Shown: piece by piece, positions 1 through 6,606 of the stretch | Layout of the letters: the number at the start of each line of letters is the position of its first letter | Numbering within the stretch: the stretch's first letter is position 1 | Source: Methanosarcinales archaeon | GTDB lineage: Archaea; Halobacteriota; Syntropharchaeia; Alkanophagales; Methanospirareceae | Reading direction: 5' to 3' | Assembly: GCA_025464275.1 (NCBI GenBank) | Contig: JAODGR010000012.1 | Location: forward strand, 1 to 13,271 | Length of the DNA: 13,271 bases | Made by a program: the position numbers and the translations under genes | Notes under the pieces: model-generated | Told to the model about the DNA's origin: nothing | The model's database searches: none | Seen by the model: the letters and a program-made list of their open reading frames with translations, nothing else

Positions 1-47
1 CTGCTTATAAGAATGTCGATCATCGGCATTGAAGGCTCATATTCCAT
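1..47 (-). CDS. Possible 5' end of a gene running off the left edge
   Basis: Reading the minus strand from an ATG at 47, the frame stays open to the window edge and gives MEYEPSMPMIDILIS, only 15 complete codons. This is too short to recognise a family. Support comes from position: it would be divergent from pdxS. On the minus strand a TATATAAA element (about 101-108) lies roughly 25 bases before a plausible start site near 79, which leaves a leader of about 30 bases. No strong Shine-Dalgarno is visible (AAGGCG lies about 10 bases upstream). It could be chance; the left-hand sequence would decide. Confidence 0.3.
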   Translation of the reverse strand, partial: MEYEPSMPMIDILIS

Positions 48-58
48 GTTATATCGCC

Positions 59-88
59 TTATCCTCTTACGCATAACTTTATCCTCTT
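59..88. repeat. Direct repeat of 10 bp in the pdxS upstream region
   Basis: The sequence TTATCCTCTT occurs at 59-68 and again at 79-88, exactly 20 bp apart (about two helical turns), just upstream of the pdxS TATA box. Same-face spacing suggests a site for a dimeric or cooperative regulator, or the repeat may belong to the divergent left-edge gene. Its function is inferred. Confidence 0.4.
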
Positions 89-99
89 CGCCTACCTTG

Positions 100-107
100 T
101 TTATATA
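100..107 (+). promoter_or_regulatory. TATA box of pdxS
   Basis: TTTATATA at 100-107 is a consensus archaeal TATA box. Start sites normally fall about 25 bases downstream, here near 128-132. The mRNA leader would then be only 12-16 bases, long enough to hold the GAGGTG ribosome binding site at 132-137. On the other strand the same bases read TATATAAA and might also serve the divergent left-edge gene. Confidence 0.65.
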
Positions 108-120
108 CATTCATTTTAAT

Positions 121-136
121 ACCTCAATATTGAGGT
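121..136. promoter_or_regulatory. Perfect 16-bp palindrome over the pdxS start site
   Basis: ACCTCAATATTGAGGT (121-136) equals its own reverse complement. It sits at the predicted transcription start site and its right arm contains most of the pdxS Shine-Dalgarno (GAGGTG). It could be a repressor operator blocking initiation. If transcription starts upstream of it, the RNA could fold into a 6-bp stem with an AUAU loop that hides the ribosome binding site. An operator is the simpler reading given the TATA position. Confidence 0.55.
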
Positions 137-143
137 GAGAGAT

Positions 144-1055
144 ATGACAGATAGAATAAAAATAGAGATGGAAAACCTCAAGCATGGAACGGAGCTTTTG
201 AAGCGCGGATTCGCATCTATGCAGAAGGGAGGGGTCATCATGGATGTTACGAATGTGGAGCAGGCGTTGATAGCGGAAGAGGCGGGTGCCATTGCGGTTA
301 TGGCACTCCATGCAGTCCCCGCGGACATAAGGAAGGCTGGCGGTGTGGCGAGAATGGCAGACCCCGCCATTATCACCGAGATCATGGATGCAGTGACCAT
401 ACCCGTGATGGCGAAATGCCGGATAGGGCATTTCGTGGAGGCTGAGATACTGGAAGCGCTGGGTGTGGACATGGTAGACGAATCGGAGGTACTGACACCG
501 GTGGATACACATCACATCGACAAGCATAAATTTACCGTGCCCTTCGTCTGCGGCGCTCGAGACCTTGGGGAGGCACTGAGACGCATAGAGGAGGGTGCAG
601 CGATGATAAGGACGAAAGGTGAGGCAGGCACGGGCGATGTGAAGGAGGCTGTACGGCATATGAAATTGATCATGGGTGAGATACGGTCGCTGAAGGGTAA
701 GAACGAGGAGGAGCTGCGTGATGTGGCGAAAGAGCTGAAGGTCTCCTTTGAACTGGTGCAGGAGACCGCGAGGTTACAGCGATTACCCGTGGTCAACTTC
801 GCAGCGGGCGGAGTGGCAACGCCTGCTGATGCGGCACTGATGATGCAGCTCGGTGCAGATGGTGTGTTCGTGGGCTCAGGGATATTCAAGTCAGAAAACC
901 CGCCACAGATGGCTGCGGCAATCGTCGAAGCGGTTAACTGCTATGATGACCCGAAGAGGCTGGCTGAGCTATCAAAAGGATTGGGCAAGCCGATGAGGGG
1001 TATAGAAGTGAGCGGGCTCGCAGACTCAGAGATGCTGCAGGTACGGGGATGGTGA
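144..1055 (+). CDS. pdxS: Pyridoxal 5'-phosphate synthase lyase subunit PdxS
   Basis: PdxS builds PLP from ribose 5-phosphate, glyceraldehyde 3-phosphate and ammonia delivered by its glutaminase partner PdxT, in the deoxyxylulose-independent vitamin B6 pathway; it is a cytosolic (beta/alpha)8 barrel. The product is 303 aa from the ATG at 144, the usual length for the family. Counted from that ATG, the active-site residues are D34 (VIMDVT), K91 (VMAKCRIGH), which forms the sugar Schiff base, and K158 (IRTKGEAGTG); the spacings match the D24/K81/K149 pattern of characterised enzymes. The phosphate-binding GG and GSGIF segments are present near the C-terminus. A GTG at 135 is in frame but lies inside the GAGGTG Shine-Dalgarno, so I chose 144. 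No pdxT is visible in the window. The gene is monocistronic, ending 7 bp from the convergent rlmE. Confidence 0.96.
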   Translation: MTDRIKIEMENLKHGTELLKRGFASMQKGGVIMDVTNVEQALIAEEAGAIAVMALHAVPADIRKAGGVARMADPAIITEIMDAVTIPVMAKCRIGHFVEAEILEALGVDMVDESEVLTPVDTHHIDKHKFTVPFVCGARDLGEALRRIEEGAAMIRTKGEAGTGDVKEAVRHMKLIMGEIRSLKGKNEEELRDVAKELKVSFELVQETARLQRLPVVNFAAGGVATPADAALMMQLGADGVFVGSGIFKSENPPQMAAAIVEAVNCYDDPKRLAELSKGLGKPMRGIEVSGLADSEMLQVRGW

Positions 1056-1060
1056 TAATC

Positions 1061-1075
1061 TCTTAATTTTTTGCC
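1061..1075 (+). terminator. Oligo-T terminator of pdxS
   Basis: A run of six T bases (1067-1072) lies 12 bases past the pdxS stop, with no obvious hairpin, as is common for archaeal termination. It lies inside the last codons of the convergent rlmE gene. Confidence 0.4.
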
Positions 1076-1689
1076 TTAAAGCCCTTTCCTATCACAAAAA
1101 CCTCCGCACTCCTCTTATGCGATGCCTTTGGTCTGTATGCCCTTGTATCATTGAACATCCCATCCACGAGCTTGTAGAAGGTGCTGTAATATTCACCCTG
1201 GAATATCTTAGCCACGAAGTTACCCCCGGGCTTCAGGAGCGCGGTTGCAATATCCAGAGCAGATTTGCTCAGTTCAAAAGAGCGAAAGTGGTCATAAACC
1301 CGATTACCCGAGAGCTTCGGCGCTGCATCTGAGAGCACAACCTCTGCACCCGCACCTCCATCTCGCCCATGGAGCATGAGTACCTCCCTGAGCTTCTCTA
1401 TCGTCAGCTCACGTGCCGTTATGTCACTTCTCACCGTTACCACACCTTCTATCCGCTCGATGTGCTGCAAATCCACACTTATCACCAGACCATGAGGACC
1501 CGTGAGCTCACTCGCTACCTGAGACCATCCACCAGGTGCGGCACCGAGGTCAATAACAGTGTCTCCGCGCTTTATTAACCTGAATTTGGCATCCATATCC
1601 TTCAATTTGTATGCGGAGCGTGACCTGAAGCCCGCATCCTTCGCCATTATGTAGTATCTGTCCCGCTCTATCTCCGCTCGCTTCACCAT
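1063..1689 (-). CDS. rlmE: 23S rRNA 2'-O-methyltransferase, RlmE/FtsJ family
   Basis: This is a SAM-dependent enzyme that methylates a ribose 2'-OH in the A loop of 23S rRNA (U2552 in E. coli numbering), a late step in large-subunit assembly. The 208-aa product has the SAM-binding motif DLGAAPGGW (residues 47-55) and the full K-D-K-E catalytic tetrad: K28 (SAYKLKD), D121 (VLSDAAP), K161 (FVAKIF) and E196 (SAEVFV). The length matches the bacterial-type core; the C-terminal TRAM extension seen in some archaeal homologues is absent. It is the last gene of the gatA operon: its ATG follows the stop of the UPF0282 gene after one base, so the two are probably translationally coupled. An archaeal homologue could target a slightly different rRNA position or tRNA, but the tetrad and N-terminal RSRSAYKL segment favour RlmE. 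Confidence 0.93.
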   Translation of the reverse strand: MVKRAEIERDRYYIMAKDAGFRSRSAYKLKDMDAKFRLIKRGDTVIDLGAAPGGWSQVASELTGPHGLVISVDLQHIERIEGVVTVRSDITARELTIEKLREVLMLHGRDGGAGAEVVLSDAAPKLSGNRVYDHFRSFELSKSALDIATALLKPGGNFVAKIFQGEYYSTFYKLVDGMFNDTRAYRPKASHKRSAEVFVIGKGFKAKN

Positions 1690-1690
1690 C

Positions 1691-2551
1691 TCACTCAGCG
1701 TAGAGCTCCTTCCTCCGCGCCTCCAGCATCTCTATCTCGCGCCCTATATACTCAGCTGCGGTTATCACCTTCGTATCGAACTCAGTTGCGCATTCATACA
1801 CCTCCGCTATTCGCTCACGATACTTCAGGTCGCGCATGAAGTGATGCTCCACGAGTAGCTCCTTAAGTGTGCCTCCGCGTATCAACCTGCACATGTTCTC
1901 TATGGAGAGTGCCAGACTCCGTTTTGAATACCTAAACCCGAGCATATAGGTCATGGGACCATCAAGGATGACCAGTTCAGGTCTCTCGCGAATGATGAAC
2001 TCCACCTGGGCATCAACGGAGGGACCTTCAACGTCGCTCGTGAAGACCATCTTCTCCCCTCCACTCGCTATACTCACCTCCACCACATACCCCAATCTGG
2101 GATTGGTGCCATGATAAACCGGTTCAGAGAAGGTGATGGTGGTGGACCCGTACTTGAACTCCTTGCCATCTGCGATGTCTATGGATTCAGGTATGCCCTT
2201 CAGTTTATCCAGGAAATAGGATGCTCGCTCACTCTGGCTCCTGTTTATCTTATCCGTGGGATGCTTCAGATAGACCCGCTTGCCCTGGTATATCTCCGGT
2301 TCGTCAGGGTTATGATGGTCATAATGGTAATGCGTAACGATCATGACATCGCTCCGTGCGGCGTGTTCCTTTATCGCCGTCCAGGTCTCCTGCATACGCT
2401 CTTCCTCCTTTGGGTGTGGAGGGAGGTGGTACCTGCTGGGTGCCAGTGAGACTCCGGGGTCTATCAGGATCGCCACATCTTCTGTCTCTACAAATGTAGC
2501 CATGGAGCGGACCCCGAAACTGTCAAATGCCAGCGGCTTTACGCTCAGCAT
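1691..2551 (-). CDS. UPF0282 family metallo-beta-lactamase-fold protein
   Basis: This is a 286-aa cytosolic MBL-fold hydrolase of the archaeal UPF0282 family, whose substrate is unknown. The metal-binding motif THYHYDHH gives ligands H74, H76, D78 and H79. Further candidate ligands are H147 (VYHGTN), D173 (FTSDVEGP) and the HH at 236-237 (LLVEHHFMRD). The N-terminal strand pair ending ILIDPGVSLAP is typical of the fold. The start is well supported by GGAGGTGA on the minus strand a few bases upstream. The start codon overlaps the gatA stop (ATGCTGA, 2545-2551) and the stop is one base from rlmE, so the three genes form a tight operon. Neighbours in translation and rRNA modification hint at an RNA or nucleotide substrate, but this is only guilt by association. 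Confidence 0.88.
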   Translation of the reverse strand: MLSVKPLAFDSFGVRSMATFVETEDVAILIDPGVSLAPSRYHLPPHPKEEERMQETWTAIKEHAARSDVMIVTHYHYDHHNPDEPEIYQGKRVYLKHPTDKINRSQSERASYFLDKLKGIPESIDIADGKEFKYGSTTITFSEPVYHGTNPRLGYVVEVSIASGGEKMVFTSDVEGPSVDAQVEFIIRERPELVILDGPMTYMLGFRYSKRSLALSIENMCRLIRGGTLKELLVEHHFMRDLKYRERIAEVYECATEFDTKVITAAEYIGREIEMLEARRKELYAE

Positions 2552-3990
2552 CTCTTCACCTCCGCCTCGTATGCAAGTGCGGCATTGATTATCTTATGCT
2601 CACCAAATTGCTCACCCACGAGCTGCAAACCAACTGGCAGCCCGTTACGGAAGGCGCAGGGGAGTGAGATAGAGGGTACACCTGCCAGATTCACCGGTAC
2701 AGTGTTGACATCTGCGAGATACAGTGATAGGGGGTCTCTTATTCGCTCCCCAAGCTTGAACGCGACGAAGGGCATTGTCGGCATTGCCAGTATATCATAC
2801 CTCTTCAGAGCGGTATCGAATTCACGCCTGATAAGGGTGCGCACCTTCAGTGCCTTCAGATAGTATCTCCCATAGTAACCTGCGGAGAGTGCATAGGTAC
2901 CGAGGATAATCCGTCTCTTCACCTCATCGCCGAACCCCGCTCCCCTTATCCTGGAGAAGGTGGTATGCCAGTCAGCGTCGGATTCCAGCCGGAGTCCGTA
3001 TCTGAGCCCGTCAAACCTCGCCAGATTCGATGACGCCTCGGACATCGCGATGATGTAATACGCGGCGAGTGCGTATCTCAGATATTTCATGCTCATCTCC
3101 TCATATGATGCGCCAAGCTCCTCAAATTTGTGGATGGCTTCCCAGACAGCGGATTCCACCTCAGGTGAAACTCCCTCAATGAACTCCCTGGGCACTCCCA
3201 CTCTCATACCTTCCAGCCCTCCCGCAGCCGCAGTACCCGCCTGTGAGAACTGATAGTTGGTGGCACTACCGTTACGCATCTTCACCTGTGTGCCGTCCCT
3301 CTCATCCTTTACCGAGATCACTTCCAGGAGCAGTGCAGCATCCCTCACATTCGATGCCATCGGTCCTATCTGCTCCAGTGAGTTGGCATAGGCAATGAGT
3401 CCGTAACGTGAAACCAGTCCATAAGTGGGCTTCAAGCCAACGATGCCACAGAAAGAAGCCGGGCAGCGGATGGAACCGCCCGTGTCGGACCCGAGAGCAA
3501 GAACAGCCTCACCAGCCGCGATGGCTGCGGCACTGCCACCAGAAGAGCCTCCCGGCACTCTGGTATGGTCATAAGGGTTCATCGTGGGACCGAAATAGCT
3601 CGTCTCGGTGGAAGAGCCCATGCAGAACTCGTCCATGTTCGTCTTGCCAATGATTATCGCGCCTTCTCGCTTCAATGCCTCTATCACGGTGGCATCATAG
3701 GGTGGAATATACCCGGTGAGGATCTTTGATGCGCAGGTAGTTTGAATACCCTTTGTGGATATACTGTCCTTGATGGCTATGGGCACGCCAAGTAGCTTTT
3801 TACGCCTGTATTCATCCTCGTTCCTCCTCTTATCCACCTCTATCGCCTCTTCTATCGCTCTATCCCTGTTCAATGTGATGTAACTGTTCAGCTCGCTTCG
3901 GTCTATTCGCTCATATATCTCAGATATCAACTCCAGGCAGGATATATCCCCCCTTCTTATCCCCTCCACCACCTCTGCCGCAGTCAGCAT
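2545..3990 (-). CDS. gatA: Asp-tRNA(Asn)/Glu-tRNA(Gln) amidotransferase subunit A
   Basis: GatA is the amidase subunit of GatCAB. It hydrolyses glutamine and channels ammonia to GatB, which amidates mischarged tRNA; in archaea the main product is usually Asn-tRNA(Asn), because GatDE handles Gln. The 481-aa product carries the amidase-signature Ser-cisSer-Lys triad: K74 (IAIKDS), S149 (PGGSSGGS) and nucleophile S173 (GSDTGGS). The spacing is identical to characterised GatA (K79/S154/S178), and FCGIVGLKPTYG follows as expected. The start ATG at 3990 has AAGGAA just upstream. No gatB or gatC lies nearby, so the complex is encoded at separate loci. It is the first gene of gatA-UPF0282-rlmE. The N-terminus (LTAAEVVEGIRRGDIS) is complete. 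Confidence 0.96.
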   Translation of the reverse strand: MLTAAEVVEGIRRGDISCLELISEIYERIDRSELNSYITLNRDRAIEEAIEVDKRRNEDEYRRKKLLGVPIAIKDSISTKGIQTTCASKILTGYIPPYDATVIEALKREGAIIIGKTNMDEFCMGSSTETSYFGPTMNPYDHTRVPGGSSGGSAAAIAAGEAVLALGSDTGGSIRCPASFCGIVGLKPTYGLVSRYGLIAYANSLEQIGPMASNVRDAALLLEVISVKDERDGTQVKMRNGSATNYQFSQAGTAAAGGLEGMRVGVPREFIEGVSPEVESAVWEAIHKFEELGASYEEMSMKYLRYALAAYYIIAMSEASSNLARFDGLRYGLRLESDADWHTTFSRIRGAGFGDEVKRRIILGTYALSAGYYGRYYLKALKVRTLIRREFDTALKRYDILAMPTMPFVAFKLGERIRDPLSLYLADVNTVPVNLAGVPSISLPCAFRNGLPVGLQLVGEQFGEHKIINAALAYEAEVKRC

Positions 3991-3998
3991 TTCCTTCT

Positions 3999-4015
3999 TT
4001 CCTTATATGAAGGAA
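3999..4015. promoter_or_regulatory. Inverted repeat in the gatA leader
   Basis: TTCCTT (3999-4004) and AAGGAA (4010-4015) form 6-bp arms around ATATG. The repeat sits in the predicted gatA leader. It may be an operator near the start site or a weak RNA hairpin that includes a Shine-Dalgarno-like AAGGAA; the evidence is structural only. Confidence 0.3.
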
Positions 4016-4029
4016 GAGGGGGATGAAGA

Positions 4030-4065
4030 AGAAAAAGATATTAAAAAATTCAAAATTCAAACACC
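4030..4065 (-). promoter_or_regulatory. gatA promoter overlapping the antiporter terminator
   Basis: On the minus strand, TTTAATATC (4037-4045) is a plausible TATA box for gatA; start near 4015 gives a leader of about 25 bases. The same AT-rich block contains T runs on the minus strand (4043-4048 and 4032-4036) just after the stop of the 610-aa gene at 4075, and probably terminates that transcript. Promoter and terminator seem to share these bases. Confidence 0.45.
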
Positions 4066-4074
4066 CGACACCGC

Positions 4075-5907
4075 CTATGCCAACCACCCGTGGGTTAACA
4101 TTACTATCAGGTACAGGAGGAAGAATATCACCACCAGCAATATCCCGGTTCCTATGCTCAGTCGCTCCCTCGGCTCCTCTATCGCCTTCACCGGCACTTC
4201 CCAGCTCAGATCATCCTTCTCCTCCCCACGGTATCCATAAGCATGAGCAGGAGGCTTCATCAAGCCCAGCCTCGTCGCCGTCGCGTTCAGCAGCACCACC
4301 GATGCCATTGCCGGATTACGACTGAACCACACGAAAGAGCCGGCAAGGCGCCTCAAATCGGTGTCAATAGCACTTGCAAAAGCCATCAGGGGCTTCTCAC
4401 AGAACCATATAACTCCCCTGCCCGCCTTCCTGTACAGGTAATCAATATCGTACGTTATCCTCTCATGCGGCGCGATCAGCACCTTCAGTGCGGCGAACAT
4501 GAACGCAGTCATGAGCAGTAACTCCAGTGTCCCCGCTGTATGCCCCGGCGCATATGCACGGTATTCCATCGCCACCTCAGGATATGGGAGGATGACGTAC
4601 AGCATCTTCGGATACACACCTATCGCAACACAGAAGAAGGCAGTAACACTCATCGCAATCAGCATCGGCAATGGCGCCTCCCTCGCTTCTATACCCTCAT
4701 TACGCCTGAAGAAGGTGTAATAAGTGAGCTTCAGGAAAGAGAGGAAGGTACCCACCGAACCGAGCATCAGCGCGAGCGCGAGAAGATGCATGTGCGACTC
4801 CTCAGCGGCGTGAATTACCATACCCTTACTTATGTACCCGTTGAACCCCACGACACCGGAGATGGAGAGAGCCGCTATCACGCACGTTATCATGGTCACC
4901 GGCATCTTCCTCGCCAGTCCCCCGAGGTCCGTCAGATTGTTCCTCCCTGTTCGGTATATCACCGCACCCATGCACATGAAGAGCAGTGCCTTATACAGGA
5001 TGTGGTTGAAAACATGGGCGATTCCACCGTCTATACCGATAGCGGTGCCTATTCCTATACCCGCGACCATGTAGCCCACCTGAGATACGATATGATAGGA
5101 GAGCAATTTACGGACATCATTCTGCATCAGTGCGAATATAACGCCATATAGAGCCATCACACCGCCCATATATGCCACCGCCTCCACACCCGGGAAGGTC
5201 CTCGCGAGTACATATACACCGGTCTTTGTGGTATACACACTCATGAATACCGCACCTGCAATCGTCGCCTTGGGATATGCATCCGGCAACCAGGTATGAA
5301 GCGGTATGAAAGCCGTGTTCACACCTATCCCCATGAGGAGGAGGAAGTATCCCACACCTGTCTCCACCGGTCCCACAGCAATAGAGCCTGTACTCATGTA
5401 GTGTATCACTATCCCGGCGAGGAATGCACAACCACCGAAGAGATGAAAGAGGATGTATCTCATACCCGCGTTCCTCGCCCGCTCCGTACGGGAATACCAT
5501 ACCAGCCCGAGTGATGAGAACGCCATTATCTCCCAGAAGATATAGAGTGTGAAGAAATCGCCCGCAAATACCGCACCCAGTGCACTACCCAGATATAACA
5601 GCCCACATATGTACTCCCCATTCTCCCTCACCACATCCAGTCCGTATAATATCGCCGCTGCACCAATGAACGAGAATATGTAGCCCATTATCAGACTCAA
5701 TCTGTCAGCATGGAGGAACACGAGCTCAAACCCGGAGAAGGGCACCACCCAGCTCGTCTGTGGCTTCAATGTGAATGCAGATACCAGTCCAAGCACAGCT
5801 ACTGCTACAAGGAACCACCTCCTCACTCGCCCTCTTCCCACAAGGGGTAACAATGCCGCTCCCACTACGTATACCAGTACCGGTGGTATATTCAGTTCAA
5901 TCATCAT
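4075..5907 (-). CDS. NuoL/NuoM/MrpD-type proton-translocating membrane subunit (copy 1)
   Basis: This 610-aa integral membrane protein belongs to the proton-conducting transporter family shared by complex I antiporter-like subunits and Mrp Na+/H+ antiporters. Hydrophobic segments are spread along the first 470 residues, followed by a long hydrophilic stretch and a last helix at 584-605. Candidate ion-path residues are all present: E126 in TM5 (FWEIMAFSS), K228 (YTTKTGVY), the H298-x3-H302-x3-K306 series (AHVFNHILYKA, equivalent to NuoL H334/H338/K342) and K361 (YISKG, like NuoL K399). It therefore looks competent for proton transfer. The tail contains FVWFSRNPAMAS, a segment shared with copy 2 and with the 90-aa protein. 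No Mrp A/B/E/F/G genes or complex I peripheral-arm genes flank it. The start codon overlaps the preceding 69-aa gene; a second ATG one codon later fits the GGGAGGT site slightly better. Confidence 0.88.
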   Translation of the reverse strand: MMIELNIPPVLVYVVGAALLPLVGRGRVRRWFLVAVAVLGLVSAFTLKPQTSWVVPFSGFELVFLHADRLSLIMGYIFSFIGAAAILYGLDVVRENGEYICGLLYLGSALGAVFAGDFFTLYIFWEIMAFSSLGLVWYSRTERARNAGMRYILFHLFGGCAFLAGIVIHYMSTGSIAVGPVETGVGYFLLLMGIGVNTAFIPLHTWLPDAYPKATIAGAVFMSVYTTKTGVYVLARTFPGVEAVAYMGGVMALYGVIFALMQNDVRKLLSYHIVSQVGYMVAGIGIGTAIGIDGGIAHVFNHILYKALLFMCMGAVIYRTGRNNLTDLGGLARKMPVTMITCVIAALSISGVVGFNGYISKGMVIHAAEESHMHLLALALMLGSVGTFLSFLKLTYYTFFRRNEGIEAREAPLPMLIAMSVTAFFCVAIGVYPKMLYVILPYPEVAMEYRAYAPGHTAGTLELLLMTAFMFAALKVLIAPHERITYDIDYLYRKAGRGVIWFCEKPLMAFASAIDTDLRRLAGSFVWFSRNPAMASVVLLNATATRLGLMKPPAHAYGYRGEEKDDLSWEVPVKAIEEPRERLSIGTGILLVVIFFLLYLIVMLTHGWLA

Positions 5908-6106
5908 ACCTCCCTTCCTTCTGTATTAGAGATAGTACGTTAGTGGCAAGCAGGAAGAATACAACACCTATCGCACCACACAGCAGGTAGAAACCCTTTA
6001 TTTCACCGTTATAGGTATAAGCGAGCAGTGCTAATCCAACAAGCGCCACTATACAGGCGATCATCAGTATCAGAGATAGAGGTGTATGTACCTTCATGCT
6101 CACCAC
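5897..6106 (-). CDS. Small two-helix membrane protein before antiporter copy 1
   Basis: This is a protein of up to 69 aa with two hydrophobic segments (about residues 10-31 and 37-60) and a charged tail ending QKEGRYDD. The family is not recognised. Its stop overlaps the start of the 610-aa subunit by 11 bases, so it is probably co-translated and may be a small accessory subunit, in the manner of the small subunits in Mrp or hydrogenase-type complexes. The start is uncertain. GTG at 6106 lies about 26 bases below a TATA-like TTATAAAT and could be a leaderless start. ATG at 6097 (66 aa, MKVHTP) has GGTGAG very close upstream. Confidence 0.72.
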   Translation of the reverse strand: MVSMKVHTPLSLILMIACIVALVGLALLAYTYNGEIKGFYLLCGAIGVVFFLLATNVLSLIQKEGRYDD

Positions 6107-6127
6107 AGTAATATGTAATTCAGCCGG

Positions 6128-6180
6128 ATTTATAAGTATTATCCATAAATCTATGTAGGTATATGGTTAGATATATAAGC
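6128..6180 (-). promoter_or_regulatory. Promoter region of antiporter set 1, two TATA candidates
   Basis: On the minus strand, TTATATAT lies at about 6171-6178 (start near 6148, leader about 42 bases) and TTATAAAT at about 6129-6136 (start near the GTG at 6106). Between them TGTAGGTATAT (plus strand, 6154-6164) is shared exactly with the set 2 promoter at 8926-8936. Either TATA may be used, or both. Confidence 0.5.
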
Positions 6181-6195
6181 ATCTGCATATGCATG

Positions 6196-6212
6196 TACAT
6201 AAAAAGAAGAGA
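6196..6212 (-). terminator. Oligo-T terminator after the set 2 regulator
   Basis: About 40 bases past the stop of the winged-helix gene the minus strand reads TCTCTTCTTTTTATG, with a T5 run at 6201-6205. No strong stem precedes it. It probably ends the set 2 transcript before the set 1 promoter. Confidence 0.4.
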
Positions 6213-6249
6213 TGGTGGGGCGCGCGGGAGGTATCTGTAATGACAGGTC

Positions 6250-6606
6250 TCAGGTCATCTTCAAGCTCTCTATAAACTCCTTACTCCGCTTCGAAAGCCG
6301 GTAGTATACCGCATTTCCAAGCTTTATACGCTCCACCAGCCTTATCTTCACCAGTGAATTCGATTCATCAAATCTGTTGCCCATCCCCCTCAGACCCCCG
6401 ATGATGTTCGTAGGGTCTATTCCCGTGTGGCGTGCAATCTCAGCTGGATACGATGCCCCTGGATACCTCTTATACAGATACATGAGTATCTCAGTTCTAA
6501 CCCTGCTCCTCCTCAGAGAGCGGAACACATCCTCAAATCCCACCACCGCTTCTCCCTTCCCCTCTCCCTTGCTCTCTTCCATTTCCTCAGGTCCATAACA
6601 CTCCAT
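6250..6606 (-). CDS. Winged-helix transcriptional regulator (paralogue A)
   Basis: This 118-aa predicted DNA-binding protein has a core at residues 25-115. It starts with a basic helix (FRSLRRSRVRTEILMYLYK), continues with a helix-turn-helix around SYPAEIARHTGIDPTNIIGGLRGMG (52-76), and ends in a wing with the YYRLS strand (101-105). About 62 of 91 core residues match the second regulator at 9013-9324 by eye, and the recognition region is almost identical, so both probably bind the same DNA motif. The longest start (ATG at 6606) overlaps the 612-aa gene by 20 bases and adds an Glu/Gly/Lys-rich N-terminus; an ATG at 6582 would give 110 aa. It is the last gene of set 2. No ligand-binding domain is visible. 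Confidence 0.85.
   Translation of the reverse strand: MECYGPEEMEESKGEGKGEAVVGFEDVFRSLRRSRVRTEILMYLYKRYPGASYPAEIARHTGIDPTNIIGGLRGMGNRFDESNSLVKIRLVERIKLGNAVYYRLSKRSKEFIESLKMT

Noticed and set aside
135..143. GTG at 135 as the pdxS start
   Set aside because: It falls within the GAGGTG Shine-Dalgarno, which is ideally spaced for the ATG at 144; family members start near the latter.
4041..4062. Short tandem repeat AAAATTC x2 near the gatA promoter as a mobile-element border
   Set aside because: Simple AT-rich duplication without inverted repeats or any transposase nearby.
4540..5151. 203-codon plus-strand frame antisense to the 610-aa gene
   Set aside because: The translation is rich in His, Arg and Glu with low-complexity look, typical of antisense to a hydrophobic protein; no promoter or ribosome site.
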